Of a DNA stretch of 64,000 nucleotides, positions 47,051 through 60,220 are shown one piece after another. Location: positions 443,131-507,130 of the forward strand of contig NW_019775835.1 in the NCBI RefSeq assembly GCF_001039355.2. Reading direction: 5' to 3'. A program made the position numbers and the translations under genes. The stretch's first letter is position 1; the number at the start of each line of letters is the position of its first letter. A model generated the notes under the pieces. The model searched no databases, was not told the DNA's origin, and saw only the letters and a list, made by a program, of their open reading frames with translations. The DNA is from Lingula anatina. Lineage: Eukaryota > Brachiopoda > Lingulata > Lingulida > Lingulidae.

Positions 47051-50000
47051 GTACCATATCCAGCTTGTTTTTGAGCCAGGGCTGCTTGAACGTCAATTTT
47101 TATTAATGTTACACAGGAATCAATGGAAATTGCCCAGCAAATTGATGTAAATATGTTTGTACATGTATCATGGATTTTTTAAAACTTGTACACTTATTTT
47201 TTGCTTCCATGAAATTTATATTTATACTTCTCTGCATTTGTTAACCAAATTTCATAAAGTTTGCACATCCCATTCATAAAAATGGATATTCAAATGTTGA
47301 AAGTATCAGTTGGAATCAGTATGCCTCATGGAATGCCGCCATATTGGGCCTTAAAGCATATACAGACTTGACATTTAATATGAAATATTTCAGTTTCGAA
47401 GGTATGCCTAGGTAAAAGTGCGTTCTTTTAAAAAAAAAAAAAAAACACCGATCTCATATAAGATATGTGAATGGAGAAGTGTGTAGTCAGGTGTGTCGCT
47501 ACCAATTAACTGAATACCAGGTTTGTTGCGCTGCTGTATTATGTAATTTGCAGTGATTTAATTGGGAAATGCTCCTTTGGGCAGGTCAAAGCTTGGCTTT
47601 GGCAAAGCATGATTCTGCCAGAAAAAGTATCCATATGTCGGCAACTATTGCATAGAAGAATTTGAAATTTTGCATGCAAGTGGTCAGTTTTGCAGTGTGT
47701 AAAATGAGCTATGCAGTGTTTTACAAATTTGTTAATCTGTGGCAGAATGGCGCGAAAAAGACAGACATTGCCATACAGACAGACAGTCCGCACAGTTTTA
47801 TAGAGTAATGCCCAGACTGATGTATCTACACAGAGGCCACACCCAATGTATTGAAATCTTACCACCAGGGTACGGTACCCACTGTCTTTTGGGGTATGCT
47901 GCTGCAACAAAACAAAAACCACCCAGTCCGTATTAGTAGGTTTTAGTAGGTTAGAATACCAGACGACCTCCGAGGAACCCACTGTAAACAGCAAAACATC
48001 GTTGTGTGTTTCTCTAATGAATTGGGGACCTTGATCGTTTCTGGGTAGAACACTGAAACCGCGTGGCTTTCTTTATTGAGGTCAGATTTCACCTGTACCG
48101 CTCAACTAGTCAAAACAGAGTTTGACTATAATTTGATAGGGGGCACCTTAGGATCAATTTTAGGTTGCACGGTGATATTGCTGGTTCACACAGAGCACTG
48201 TTAATAGCAGATAACTGACAGAACCAAGGCAATGAGCAGCTACCTGGGTCATCAAAATCGCCATATTTGAACCACATAGACAACATGAGGATAGGCCATT
48301 ACTCGTCGAATCAATGGCTTACATGTCCTACAATAAAACTGGGCCACATTTGACAGATTTTGACCGATGCCTGGATTGTTATTCCAGGTTGAACTCTAAA
48401 AACCTATCCCAAGGAATGCCTTGCCGCTTGAGAGCGCTGGTAGCAGCCAGAAGAAGTCAGGCGTAACAGCGACCGTTACTGTGACTAGACACTGACATGA
48501 GGGTCCTTTGTGAAGCGTGTAACTCTTTTACAGACAATAATTTTAAATATATGGAGATCCAAAATATCTCTTTTAATGGTTGTCGTATGACATAGAATAG
48601 GCGATGTGTTTTTGTTTGCTTCTCTGGCGAATTCAATTAATGAACTTATGCCATAATGACATCAAAGAGATAATTAAAAGTTATAAAAACACGATTTTAA
48701 TTCTTATTTTCATTTATCAGTCAGCAAAATAGGAAAAAAAATTATGAAAAATGATTTGGAAAAAAAATTCCATATTAAATGTTAAGTCTGTATATCAATC
48801 TCATGTGATTTTTATCTTCCTATTCCTTTATATATATATATATATAACATTAAGATACCTGGATAAATTGTTTACTCTTTGTATATTTTTATATACATTG
48901 TTTACTCAATGTATCAATTTCTTACTACTGGTAAGTTACATAGCCATATTTCTTGACAAACGTGCTTTGGAAACTAGGTGGCAAATAAGTTAGAATATTC
49001 ATCTAAAGACATCTTTCATATTAAATTTACAACATGAAATCAAATAAATATCAATAATAAATATACATATTTATTTTAAATTTAGGCATTAAAGACATCG
49101 TGCATGCAATATTCATATTACTTTACACATTTTGTTAATTGTTTTTTTTTTCCTTTTTTTGTGTGTGTTTAGATTAATTTCACTAAGAAGAAAATAAAGA
49201 CCACCTCGACCTTCTCTTTGAAATGAAATATACAAATGCTGATATATTTACTCCTACAACTTGATTTTTTTCCTAAACATTGAGAAATTATTTTTATAAA
49301 CTATGTATAATAAATAATTTGCTAAAAGTTGAACACAAGATCAATTGGCTTGGGATAAAATAAAAAAATCAGGCAACAGGAATCTTCCTGGGTCAAAATC
49401 TGGCTGAGCCATTAAAAATGTGTGCCGTGATATTATTTAGTGATAATTTATTATATTTTAACATTTTTATATGATTNATTTGTTGTACAATCAGTAATTT
49501 TTGTGAAAAAAATAGACGTTGAATAAAGAACACTGGCACATGACGCACATGATTTTCTGTATCACGTAAAGCGTTGCGTTAGGGGTGACACTTTTTTGCT
49601 AGGGGAGTATGCAATCAGCAGCTAGTGATAAAGTAACGCAGGGTGGCTCTGGAACCTTTTTAAAAACTAAAGTTTTCTGCAAGATGTGCATTGCTGGTTA
49701 AGCTTAGATTGATAACACACATTTACTTTGGGTTAATTGTGGATTCATGGTTCGTACATGTACAATATGTACACACGAGAAGTTCTTTTATTGCAATTTA
49801 TAGATGGGACTGTAGCTGTTATACTTCGCATGAAATATACTACTCAACAGAAATTAGGGAACCTGCCTATACTGTTAGCAATCCTGAGGCAAAGCCATCA
49901 TTCGGTATTATATCAAAATTCAACTTCAACTGTTTTTCTATATAAGTAATTTTGGGCTCGTTAAAAGTGAATGGTAGTGATAAATTATGGGTGATGAACG

Positions 50001-51480
50001 TAAAAATGGGTAAAATCCCAGTTGCAGTAGGCCATACATGAGAGACTTGTGCCAATTCAGTTGCAGCAAGGATCGCTACAAGCCTTGCCATCTACAGTTC
50101 AGCTGCGGCATGCCACAGCCAACGACACTTGAGCAATTGCTGTTGTTGAGACGGTAGGGATGATGGTTTAACCTTCAAAGGACTAAAAAAAAGATGGACA
50201 GCAACTTTCCACAGTCACATCAGAACTTATCCGTATCACATCCTGGTAGAGCGTGGACACCTTGTCACTTTTTAGTACCGCACACTTTCGCGCAAACGAA
50301 GTATTTTGAATCCTGTACTCCTTACTGCTCAACAGTTTCGTTAATATCAAGGACATCCCCTTTTAACCATTTTATTTTATTTCTATCATCTTGGTGTATT
50401 AAACACCAAAGAAGATAGCAGCCAGGATTTAGTTAGTGATGAAGAACAGCTTGATGAAGATGACGATATCTAAAATAATATGAAATTCGTGGTTTGTCAC
50501 CAAATGGCAATGTTTGTGAACAATTCTAATTTTTTTAAAATCCCGATTTGATTTACATGTACATATAACAGTCATCCAAAACGTAGTATTTCCTCAAAAC
50601 CAGAGGCTTATGGCTGAGACATAAGGCTTATGGCTGAGATTGGTTAACAACAGAGGGAAATACATATCCCTTTGCCCGTATCAGTCAGATAAAAATCTGC
50701 TTCATCATCTTGTTGCCTGCTTTGACCGAAGGTGTGATATTTTAATATAATATACTATAATAATTATATATTCATTTTAAGTCTTTATTCTAAATCTGTT
50801 CAGTAGACTTCAAAATAAGCACGTACATGTGCGGTACATATATAACATTCTGATGCCTGGTCATTACTAACTGTTTTATTTGTCATTACTGACGATCTCA
50901 CCTCGCTGATTTGACTGCAGGTGTGACGGTTAACCTTTTGTCAGTGAAAATCATGATTTCACAGCTTTTTCTTGACTTCTCATACCGTTTTGATGGTCAC
51001 TTTGGTTTTAAATGGCTTGATTAGATGTAATAAATAATCGCAATATGCGATCATATTGTATTCATAAACATGGATGTAAAACACCGAAATAAAGAATAAA
51101 GTTTGATTTATAGCTGACCTGCATGTATGATTGTCAATCGAACTGGCGGCCATATTGGATTATGAAATATGCTTTACATGTACAGGGAGGTATGTCTAGA
51201 GCAAAAGGGTTGAATTTTTGCCCTCATACAAACATTATGATCACCACTCCCCACTCAAAAAGGACATGTTCCTAGCACGTCGTGGACAAAGTGGGTTTTA
51301 ATACCAGTTCTTGCATGCAAGATAGATTAACATTGTTCTTCTCTTTAAATTTCATTTTTGTTTTCTATTCACTGCAAACTGAATTGGCACATATTTTATC
51401 AAAAATAATTTTAAGGGAAAATGCAAAAGTTGTTATTTTCGTTTCTGTCTTGCTGCAATTATATAAAGGATCGATAGATA
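46550..51480. other. 5 kb intergenic between serpins 2 and 3
   Basis: Holds an (AAT)n microsatellite (47021-47050), a poly-A run near 47430, (TA)n near 48832 and an N at 49477. It also has fragments shared with other serpin flanks (GGGTGACACTTTTTTGCTAG near 49584; ACGCAGGGTGGCTCTG near 49636; CAGTTGCAGTAGGCCATACA near 50017). No gene, and no serpin loop exon was recognised. Confidence 0.5.
47021..47050. repeat. (AAT)n microsatellite
   Basis: Ten AAT units. Confidence 0.9.
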
Positions 51481-51530
51481 GTTTAATTGTTAAAACATGA
51501 CCATTTTCTGTGCATAATCGACAGTCCTAC

Positions 51531-52556
51531 CTTTGACAACTTAAGTTCACCAGGGGTTCCTCCTATACCTGACAGGTCAGCGTTGGACGAGAACAGGTCG
51601 GTCATCCAAAGACTCTCAAGTGGTTCTTTTAAATCAATTCGCATGTCTTCTAATACAAACCGAGGGATAGAAACTGTCGAGATAGCAAGTGTCGATTCCT
51701 GCATAGAATGGAAAAGGCTGTGAATTTCCTCCCCGGTAAACTGAGATTCAAAATGGCTGAGTCCATCATGCTGGTCGGGCAGTATGATGAGCATTCTGGC
51801 AGTTCCGTGGTATGGAATTTCTATCATGGAGGCCTGCCATTTTTCGTTGTAAATATGCCTAAACAGTCCAGTCTGTGTCATCATATCCACTAACGTGGGG
51901 CGAGGGTTAGCAGTATAGAAAGGACGTTTTCTGGTCTGCGACGGGTCAAAGGAGGACGCCCATTTGCTTTTGAAATACAAAGCACTTACGAGTGCCAGAA
52001 GGGTAGAGGGGGTGATATCGCCCGGTTCAAGAAGATCTTTGATTTTGTCTTCCGTTTGCTCTTCAACCCATGTGTTGATCTCATCCCCTGATTCTTCAGC
52101 TGGATAATTTACAAAATCACGACGTCCCAGTGACTCTCCATAATATGCAAGACTTTCCTCAATGTAGCTGGTATTAAATGAGAATCCTTGATCTCTAAAC
52201 AATCTATTAGTAAAACGGAGAGTGAAACTGTTGATGACGCCGTTCGTATCTGCAAGAACGTGACTTATGTTTATGTGAATATTGGTAATATTCTCTATCT
52301 CCAAGGCAACATCCATCTGAACTTTTGTATTCCCTCGAGCTCCCAGTTCCAGCATCCCCAGTGCAGCAGAGATACTGAGCGGGGAGAAAAAGATATCCGA
52401 CGTCGAGGGAAACGTGCGAATCTTGTTGTAAAGCTTTGCTGAAAACTTGTTGCTTACTCTTGAAAATGAGTGGAGAAATCCTCCATCAAGCGATTCAAGA
52501 ACTGCACTTAAAAGCAGCAGGTCCATCAAAAGGACAGACGGTTTTCCAAACGCCAT
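51531..52556 (-). CDS. Serpin core exon 3 (342 codons), no private loop exon found
   Basis: Intact ORF from MAFGKPSVLLMDLLLLSAVL (signal peptide) to LKLSK at a phase-0 donor (CAAAG|GTAGGA). It is closest to serpin 5, sharing the segment ALEIENITNI, ADTNGVINSFTLRFTN. Differences include FRDQG for FGDQG, a one-residue insertion (YPAEES) and ALYFKSKW for the usual AVYFKGKW in the strand 3A-helix F region. The glycine-to-serine change could alter folding, but the frame is open. Confidence 0.88.
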
Positions 52557-52605
52557 GTTTTCAGTTTTCTCTTTTTCTCTACTCTGCCTAGACCTGTTCC
52601 TAAAG

Positions 52606-52640
52606 CCTTATATTTAAAGGGATTTTAAATAGGCTTAATA
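52606..52640 (-). promoter_or_regulatory. Promoter of serpin exon 3
   Basis: CCTTTAAATATAAGG TATA-like box 50-65 bases before the ATG, with the ATTAAGCCTATTT element directly upstream. Confidence 0.55.
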
Positions 52641-53082
52641 GGTTGCAACATACCTGTCCTGTCCATTATATAATTACATTTGAATTCAGGGTGGTAAAAC
52701 TTAAAATACCATTAGGTCACGTGAAATACGTTACTTATCAGAAGTTAGGGTACCTGTCTACTGCTATTTAATTTTAGCCATCTTGGGCAAAGCCATCATT
52801 TTGTGTTATGTGACATTACTTCTTCATCTGTTTTTCAATTAAAATAAGTTTTGCCTTAGTTTAAAGTGATGATGGTGATATATTTTAAGGTGAAGCACGT
52901 AAAATTGGGTGAAATCTCAGTTGCAGTAGGCCATACATCAGAGACTTGTGTCATTTCAGCTGGAGCGTGGGTCGCTGCAAGCCTTGCCATCTACAGTCCA
53001 GCTGCAGCATGCCACAACCAACGGCACTTGAACAAAAGCTGCTGTTGGGACGGCAGGGATGCGGATTGAACCATCAATGGAC

Positions 53083-53340
53083 TTAGCTAAGACCCCATTC
53101 CCATACCTAGATCGATCTAGCGGGATCGGTCTATCTCCGTGGGGATTCTCGCTAAATTGCTTTCAGCTTAAGCGGCTTAGATGTCTAGCACGCCTACTGA
53201 AGCTGTTAAGCGAGAGTTGATTACCTACTTACAACTTTAGTAGGCGTGACAGACAGCAGAGCTGCTTAAGCTGAAAGCAATTTAGCGAGAATCCCCTGAT
53301 CCACAGTTAGTACGATAGGGTCTGGGAATGGTCCCTTAGT
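53083..53340. mobile_element. Hairpin MITE with AGACCCCATTCCCA termini, copy A
   Basis: Begins GACCCCATTCCCATACCTAG and ends CTGGGAATGGTCCC. Inner arms GATTCTCGCTAAATTGCTTTC and GAAAGCAATTTAGCGAGAATC are inverted. A copy is carried by the duplicated unit at 61770, and a fragment sits at 21398. Confidence 0.85.
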
Positions 53341-53849
53341 TGGACAGTTGATACGTTTGTCAGCAACTCTTTACAATCACATCTGAGCTTATCCGTATCA
53401 CAGCCTTGTTACTGAAGATCACAATAATAACCAAGCAGTATTTTGATTGAGCCAATTTATATATGTCGGTTCATATAGCCCATATAGGGTTTTCTGATTT
53501 GTATTACCTAAAATCAAGCTTCTTACAAGTACAGTTTGAGTGCATTTTATACTAACATTCACACTGGCCATCAAGCAATATTTCCTTTCTATACCGCACA
53601 AAATACAATCCGAAATTCCACGATTCGTGTCAGATTTACGTAAAGTCGCTCAAAGAAATCCCAAGGACACATGAAGACCAGTTACACGATTTATTTGTTG
53701 ACGCTCGCTAACTACTTGATCTACGTGAAGTCTCTAACTTCGGAACCATCCCCCATAACTCGCGCCCGTCTTCTTTAGCTCTCTCATGTGGTCTCTCAAA
53801 AATGTCCCTTCAGATATTAATTCCAAAGGCTTAGGCCTATATCCGAATT

Positions 53850-55130
53850 TGTTATATAACCAGTAGGTGGCCCCAATGCTGTATTATTGAGATTATATAT
53901 TATCTTTCAATTTCTGTGAAGTCCGGTCGACGAGAGGGATGAAAAACCAACAACAAAGCTATATAAACAGTATGCCACTCCGCAAAAAGAACATATTCCA
54001 AACACACTAGATAAAAGGGTTGTGAAAAGGTTTAATATGTTGTGGCTTATCCCAAACACCTCTCTCGCAGATAAACCATGATTCATCTAGATACAACAAG
54101 ATACCTTAATTTGACAGTTTGTAACACGAGATCTGTACTCGTTTTAATGACATTCTGATAGCTTTTTTTTTTTTTTAAGCATTCTACACACGATGTGTGC
54201 TCTGTAATACAGAAGCAAAAATGGTTCTGGTAGCGTTTAAAAACACGTATAGTTTTGCCTGCATACAAATACTCCCGTTCTCTCTCCCAAACGAATAATG
54301 ATACATCTAGATACAATTAGGTACATTAACTTGACAGTTTGTAATACTGTATGTAGTCGTTTTTATGCCATTCTGTTTTGTACACACGTTGTGTGCCTCG
54401 TGATACAGCATCAATAATGACTCTGGTGTCCTTTAAAACAATGAAAAGGTTTCTAAAGAATATTTTGAAAAAGCTATATCAGAAAGACTCTTAACTGCGT
54501 ACAATACTCCGTTTGATAACAATAGAAGTGATCGTACAGTATTTACTCAACATTGCTAGAAGCTGTTGATGAACCACATGTCATTTCATAGCTGCAGAAC
54601 AACAAGCCCAACCATTCAAATCTTCCCCCCGACTTTGAACCGCAGACTGCTGTAAACGGTAACAGCGAAAGAGGAATGAAAAAGAACCAAAGACTAACAT
54701 ATATAGATCGCAGCTTTAACAGATAAAGGAACCTGTATGGTCACTCCATGGAATCATGTGGCTTTAACGGATAAATCCTATATACCATTCCACTGTGATG
54801 ACCAGAAAGTAAGTAGACTAACTGAAACAAATAACTAGCTATAGAAAACCACAACAAGAGGTGATGGTTCGATCCACTTTAGCCAAACGTTTTTTTTTTT
54901 TTAAACATAATATATAACATAATTTCATGATCGTCATTTACCAACATTTTCTCTAGGGATCATCCGACGATAAATTTTCCAAGCTTCACCAAAAACGGCT
55001 TTTCATGGTGACAGATTTCTTTTAGCATCACAAATTTTTGGTAAATAAGTGATTTTTGGTGGACATGCAAAAGCTAATATTTCACTTTCTGCTTGCTTTA
55101 ATTATTTTCATATCAAAATGAGGAGATGTC
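53850..55130. other. Intergenic downstream of serpin 4 core exon
   Basis: Contains two copies of a TGATWCATCTAGATACAA ... TTGACAGTTTGTAA block (about 54078-54125 and 54299-54345), related to 42350. No loop exon found. Confidence 0.45.
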
Positions 55131-55179
55131 TCAATAGGCCGAAATAGGGTCATTTTTTATGTATTATCGGCAATATTAC

Positions 55180-56190
55180 CTTTGACAATTGAAGTTCACC
55201 AGGGGTTCCTCCTATACCTGACAGGTCAGCGTTGGACGAGAACAGGTCGGTCATCCCAAGACTCTTGAGTGGTTCTTTAAGATCAATGCGCATGTTTTCC
55301 AATACAAACCCAGGGAGCGACAATGACACCCTTGTCCCCTGCATAGAACGCCGAAGTCTGTCAAACTCATCGATGGTAAACTCAGATTCAAAATAACCGA
55401 GTCCATCACGCTGGTCGGGTAGTATGATCAGCATGCTGGCCGTTCCGTAGTAAGGAATTTCTATCATGGAGGCCTGCCATGTCTCGCTGTGGGCATACCT
55501 AAATCGACCAGTCTGTGTCATCATATCCACCAACGTGGGGCGAGGATTAGCAGTATAGAAAGGACGTTTCCTGGTCTGCCTTTTGTCAAAGGGGGAGGCC
55601 CAATTGCCTTTGAAGTACACAGCACTTACAAGAGCCAGAATGGAAGAGTCGGTGATGTCGCCCGGTTGAAAAATATCTTTGATTGTGTCTTCCGTTCGTT
55701 CTTTGATCCACTTGTTAATCTCAACCCTTGATTCTTCCGGAGAATTTGCAAAATCATGGCGCTCCAGCGGCTCGCCATAGAACGTAGTACTGTCTGCAAG
55801 GTAGGTTGAATTAAAAGAAAATCCCTGCTCTCCAAACAGTCTATTCACAATTTGGAGTGTGAAATTGTTGTTTGAGTTGTTCGTATCTTCGAGAACGCGG
55901 CTAATATTTTCATGAATATCGACCGCGTTCTCTGTCTCCAAGGCGATATCTATCTGGGTTTTGGTATTGCCTCGAGCTCCCAGTTCCAGCATGCCTAATG
56001 CAGCAGAGATACTGAGAGGGGAAAAGAAGACATTCGACGATGACTGTGACGTGCCGAGCTTGTCATAAAGCTTTACCGAAAACCTATTGCTTACATATGA
56101 GTAGGGGTGAGCTAAACACCCATCACTCAATCCAAAAATTCCATTCAGAATGAGGTGTAGTAGCAGGATAGAAAACTTTCCAAACACCAT
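55180..56190 (-). CDS. Serpin core exon 4 (337 codons), no private loop exon found
   Basis: Intact ORF from MVFGKFSILLLHLILNGIFG (signal peptide) to LQLSK at a phase-0 donor (CAAAG|GTAATA). It is the most diverged copy (DTIKDIFQPGDITDSSIL, DRLRRSMQGT), yet keeps NVFFSPLSISAALGMLELGA, LVSAVYFKGNW and the GRFRYAHS subtype motif of serpin 1. Its divergence with an open frame argues for selection rather than recent duplication alone. Confidence 0.88.
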
Positions 56191-56221
56191 GTTTTATGTT
56201 TTCGCTCCTTCCCTGCCTAGC

Positions 56222-56250
56222 CTTTTCCCTTATCAATTAAATTGTAAAGT
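56222..56250 (-). promoter_or_regulatory. Possible promoter of serpin exon 4 (diverged)
   Basis: TTTACAATTTAATTGATAAG lies where the other units have the TATA-like box, but the match is weak and the upstream ATTAAACCTATTT element was not recognised. Confidence 0.3.
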
Positions 56251-56259
56251 GCCGGCGAG

Positions 56260-58880
56260 AAGGCTTTGTGGTTTTGATATAGAGCACATCAGAAACAGGT
56301 TTGCATGGTTTTGCCTGCATACAAATATTCTCTATTCTCTCTCCCAGGCAAATCAAAGTGCGTAAACATTTCGGAACACCCTGATTTTAATGTCATCCTC
56401 ATCGTCTTATGGTAAGCTTTACAAGGCATGTGCCTTGTGTTAAAGCAATAAAAACTGCTCTCAGTATGACGCCTGGAGACACAGGATGGCTAAATGACAT
56501 CTTTTAAAAACAAATTCAGTATTCTGCAAGATTTTTATTGGTGTAATGGGCCGCTAAAGCTGATCAGAATGATAATGTACATTCGGTTTGGGTTAAGCGC
56601 TAATTGTGGGTTGTAAACATAATACATTCAGGGCGTCCTTCACGAAAACTGAATTTTCATAACAGTCTACAGATATAAGTAAATTTTCATAACAGTCTAC
56701 AAATATAACTAAATGTAAAAGCAATAAAGGATATTTAGTTCTGCTTCCACTGTGGTACTAAAAATCCAACAATTTCTTTATAGTGGGCAGTCCAAACAGT
56801 ATAAGCATTATTCAAATAAAATTATAATTGCGGAGACCGAACAAAATTGGCATGAAAAATATTCTTTACATGTAATGGGAGATATGTCTAGAATAAAAAG
56901 GTAGAATTTTTGCCCTCGCACAAAACAAAAGACAAATACAATGTGACTTCAAGTCTTAAGGCCAGGTTGTAAAAGTTTGCACTCGTCTTTGTTTGTTGTT
57001 GGTTGGATTTTGAATATATCAAGGTTTACAAAACCATTCACTGAACCATGTCAAGAACAACGTGCCACGTGCCACTAACATCGAATTTATAAATCACATC
57101 GTTGTCTACACAGACACAGGCTTTAAAAAGTCAGATATTGGTGGAGAAACGCTATTAGTGACACCGTTAATTCTAACAAATCTGAATGTCGACCCTGCCT
57201 CACTTATGTTTAATGTGGCCCCATTTCGTTCAACGTTGAATGCATTATCGGCAAAAAAAAAAGCATTTGTTGAATTATGTATTTCTGAACTCAATGACAA
57301 GTAAATTGGACACGTTTTGGGCTGTATGTTGTTATTTACTGCTCAAAAGCCTTGCTGTAAACTACACATACATACATGGTAAAGACACAATTCACAATAA
57401 ATATAATCTAACCATCTATGATAAGTAATACAAATATGTTAAGTATTTAAGTATGGACATTTTTCTGTCTAAAAATTTTAAACTTTTAAATGTGCGGAAA
57501 GCACTTAATTTGGAAGGTTTTGTTTATGATTGAAAACGATGAAAAATACACATGAAAACATTAAAAAATAAAACAATGTGACGTATTTCTATAGTTTTGC
57601 TTTGGATACCAAATGATTTAATCAGACAACTCACGTTATAACGCCATCAAACGCAGTGTCTCTGACGTCTGTTGAAAACTAATTAGCATTATACCAGCAT
57701 TAACGTCGGTTTAATGTACCTGTAAACATCATGTGTTCAATTTTCACTTTGAAGTTTTTTCAAATAACAATTAGTGACTTTGACTTAAAGCAACGGTCGT
57801 TTTTTCTGTTTGCTGTATAGAGTATTACTTTATTGTCAGTATGTAAAAAGATCGTATGTTTTACACTCCATCAAATTAGAAGATGAGGTCAGAGAATTAA
57901 GACAAATTGTGCCGTTGCAGATGCGAGGCCAATATATTAAGTTAAACTTATGCTAGAAATATCAAAATATTACTTGAACCATGCCACGTGCAACTGCTAC
58001 AGTACTTTGATCCATCCCAGTGATTTCTAGCGCAAACTGCATGTTGGAAGAGCTGACCTTGCTGCATGGTTTTTAACAATGGTCTTATTATTGTGTCAAT
58101 AAAAAGCATTAAATTGGATATATGCGTGTGATTTATGCCTACATGTTGGTGCCACAGAAAGATTTCACGGCATAAACTTACAGCTGAGGGAATTTTCATT
58201 GCTAGCGCCAACGTTAGTCAGCTTCATGACACGACGTTGGCTCACCGTCAACATTCGCTATAAGACCATCAGAAATGGAAGCTGGTGGATAAACATATCT
58301 TTTTTACCAAGCGGTTGACATAGGAGTTAGTTTTGACCCGTCGAATTGCATGAACATTGGGTTGTTCTATGAGAACCTTTCAGAGGGCTAGAGGGGTAAT
58401 TCTGCAAAGAAAAATAGTCTCATTTTATCTTTGCACCGTATGTGGAACGCCATCACTACGCAAACGTTATAGAAATTTTTGGCTCAACGCACAGACGCCA
58501 CATGTACGTCGTCCAATCCAGAGGATACTGTACAAAAAACTAAAACATGACTTTAAAAAAATGTTTTAATACAGTTAGTTTACTCATTGGTGGTACAGTC
58601 ACTTATAATTAAAGTGTAACCGAGGCACGACNACCCTATTACAAAAGTAACACTATTCATTCATTGGTGGTACAATCAGTAAGTTTTTGTGAAAATATTC
58701 CTTTTACAAGTCAAAGAAGAACATTAATTCACGCCATGAATTTATGTATCACTTTACGCATTTCACTAGGGGTGACACTTTTTGGTAGAGGACTATACAT
58801 ATGCTCTTGTTTAATTGAGAATTGTAAACAACGCACTTTTCATTTGCACTTCAATGATATTGAACTTTCTTTAATTGGAT
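56260..58880. other. Intergenic between serpins 4 and 5, left half
   Basis: Contains fragments shared with other serpin flanks (GACATCTTTTAAAAACAAATTC near 56500; GACGTCTGTTGAAAACTAATTAG near 57665; TAGGGGTGACACTTTTTGG near 58773). An N is at 58632. The ORF at 57062-57304 shows no family resemblance. No loop exon. Confidence 0.45.
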
Positions 58881-58884
58881 TCTA

Positions 58885-59757
58885 GGACAATCCCCCCCCC
58901 CCCCCGGACAATCCCCCCAGGACAATCCCCCCCCGACCCCCCCCCCAACAAATATAAATTTTTATATATACAAATATAAAGTAGAGAGTGTAAGATTTAA
59001 AACATTTCATCCATTTTATTAATATTTTAGTGTGATAATACAACTTCATCACGAAACAAATTATTTTACAACAAATTCCCTTTTCATTGAGTACAAGTAC
59101 AGGAAGATTTTTTAAATATCTAAGCGAAGTATAACCACCTATCCTACAGGTAAAGGTGGGGTAAACAGATGAACAGTTAAACAGATATTTTATAAAGATA
59201 TAGATATTTTATAAATATTTTTAGTGTGGTGGGTGGTGGGTAGTGGTCAAGCAATTAAAAGTGACAAATAGTCACAGGGATACCTGGATAAGGGAGAAAA
59301 TCTGTTAACCCCACCTCTCCCTAGAGATGCATCTTGATTCAAGACTTACTCAATCAAGGGGGGAGAAATAAAGCAATTAAAAGTAACAGTTAATTCATCA
59401 AAGGGCTACCTTGATGAGTGAGATCATCTGTTTACCCCTCCTTTACCTGGAAATATATACTTTGATCAGATTTTTAATAAAATGTTCTGTACTTCTGTCT
59501 CGAAAATTTTATGTACTTGTACTCCATTAAAATAATAATTTGTTTAATAAAATTAATATTATCTATCCTTGATTTGCATCATCACACTAAAAAATATTCA
59601 GAAAATGGATGAAAAGATTTTAACTTTGTACTCTTTACTTAATATTTGTATATAAATATATTCTTCGGGGGGGGGGGGATCGTCCGGGCGGGAATTGTCC
59701 TGGGGGGGGAATTGTCCGGGGGGAATATTTCGGGGGGGAATTGTCCTGATACCCTTT
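58885..59757. mobile_element. Foldback element with GGACAATCCCCCC minisatellite ends
   Basis: The left end has three copies of GGACAATCCCCCC, then ATATAAAGTAGAGAGTGTAAG, CATTTTATTAATATTTTAGT and GTGATAA. The inverse follows at about 59575-59757 (CACACTAAAAAATATTC, TTTGTACTCTTTACTTAATA, GGGGGGAATTGTCC repeated). A second inverted pair (GGTAAAGGTGGGGTAAACAGAT near 59151; ATCTGTTTACCCCTCCTTTACC near 59427) lies inside. Non-coding. Confidence 0.85.
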
Positions 59758-60220
59758 AATTGAAATATACAGATGGAACTTGAAGCAATATGGAACGGAA
59801 CCTAATTCGATTTTTGGCTAATTGTATAGACATATAAAGTGTACATTGTAGCCAAAACTAAAATAGCTTGCTTAATCGAACCATGTGACTTAAACGGATA
59901 CGTCTGGATATATATCACCAACTGTGCTGACCACGAGTGAATGCAGAGGCTTACTATATAAAATAACCAGAAAATCACGACCAGAGGTAATGATTCGATC
60001 AACTTTTGCGGTTAAAGTCGTTTAGAAAACCAGAACAGCACGTGTGGATGGATAAGGGCTTGTTTTGCTAAGGAAAAATAAACTCCTGACACAAACATAC
60101 ATAGCCTAATAACAAAATTCTCTAGAGGAATGTTCTAAAGCCGACTTGTTAAGAGATGGCTCGATTCAAATTCAAATGTGAAAATTTTCTATAAATCATC
60201 AGTACCATCTGCAATCCTAC

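Larger units (their letters stand above)
51500..53840. repeat. Segmental duplication, copy A (serpin 3 unit)
   Basis: From the serpin 3 core exon through about 1.28 kb of 5' flank, the sequence matches 60190-62524 with few differences. The match ends abruptly after CCAAAGGCTTAGGC (about 53845). Confidence 0.85.

Noticed and set aside
57062-57304. Overlapping ORFs on both strands
   Set aside because: No family resemblance, no splice or promoter context; probably chance.
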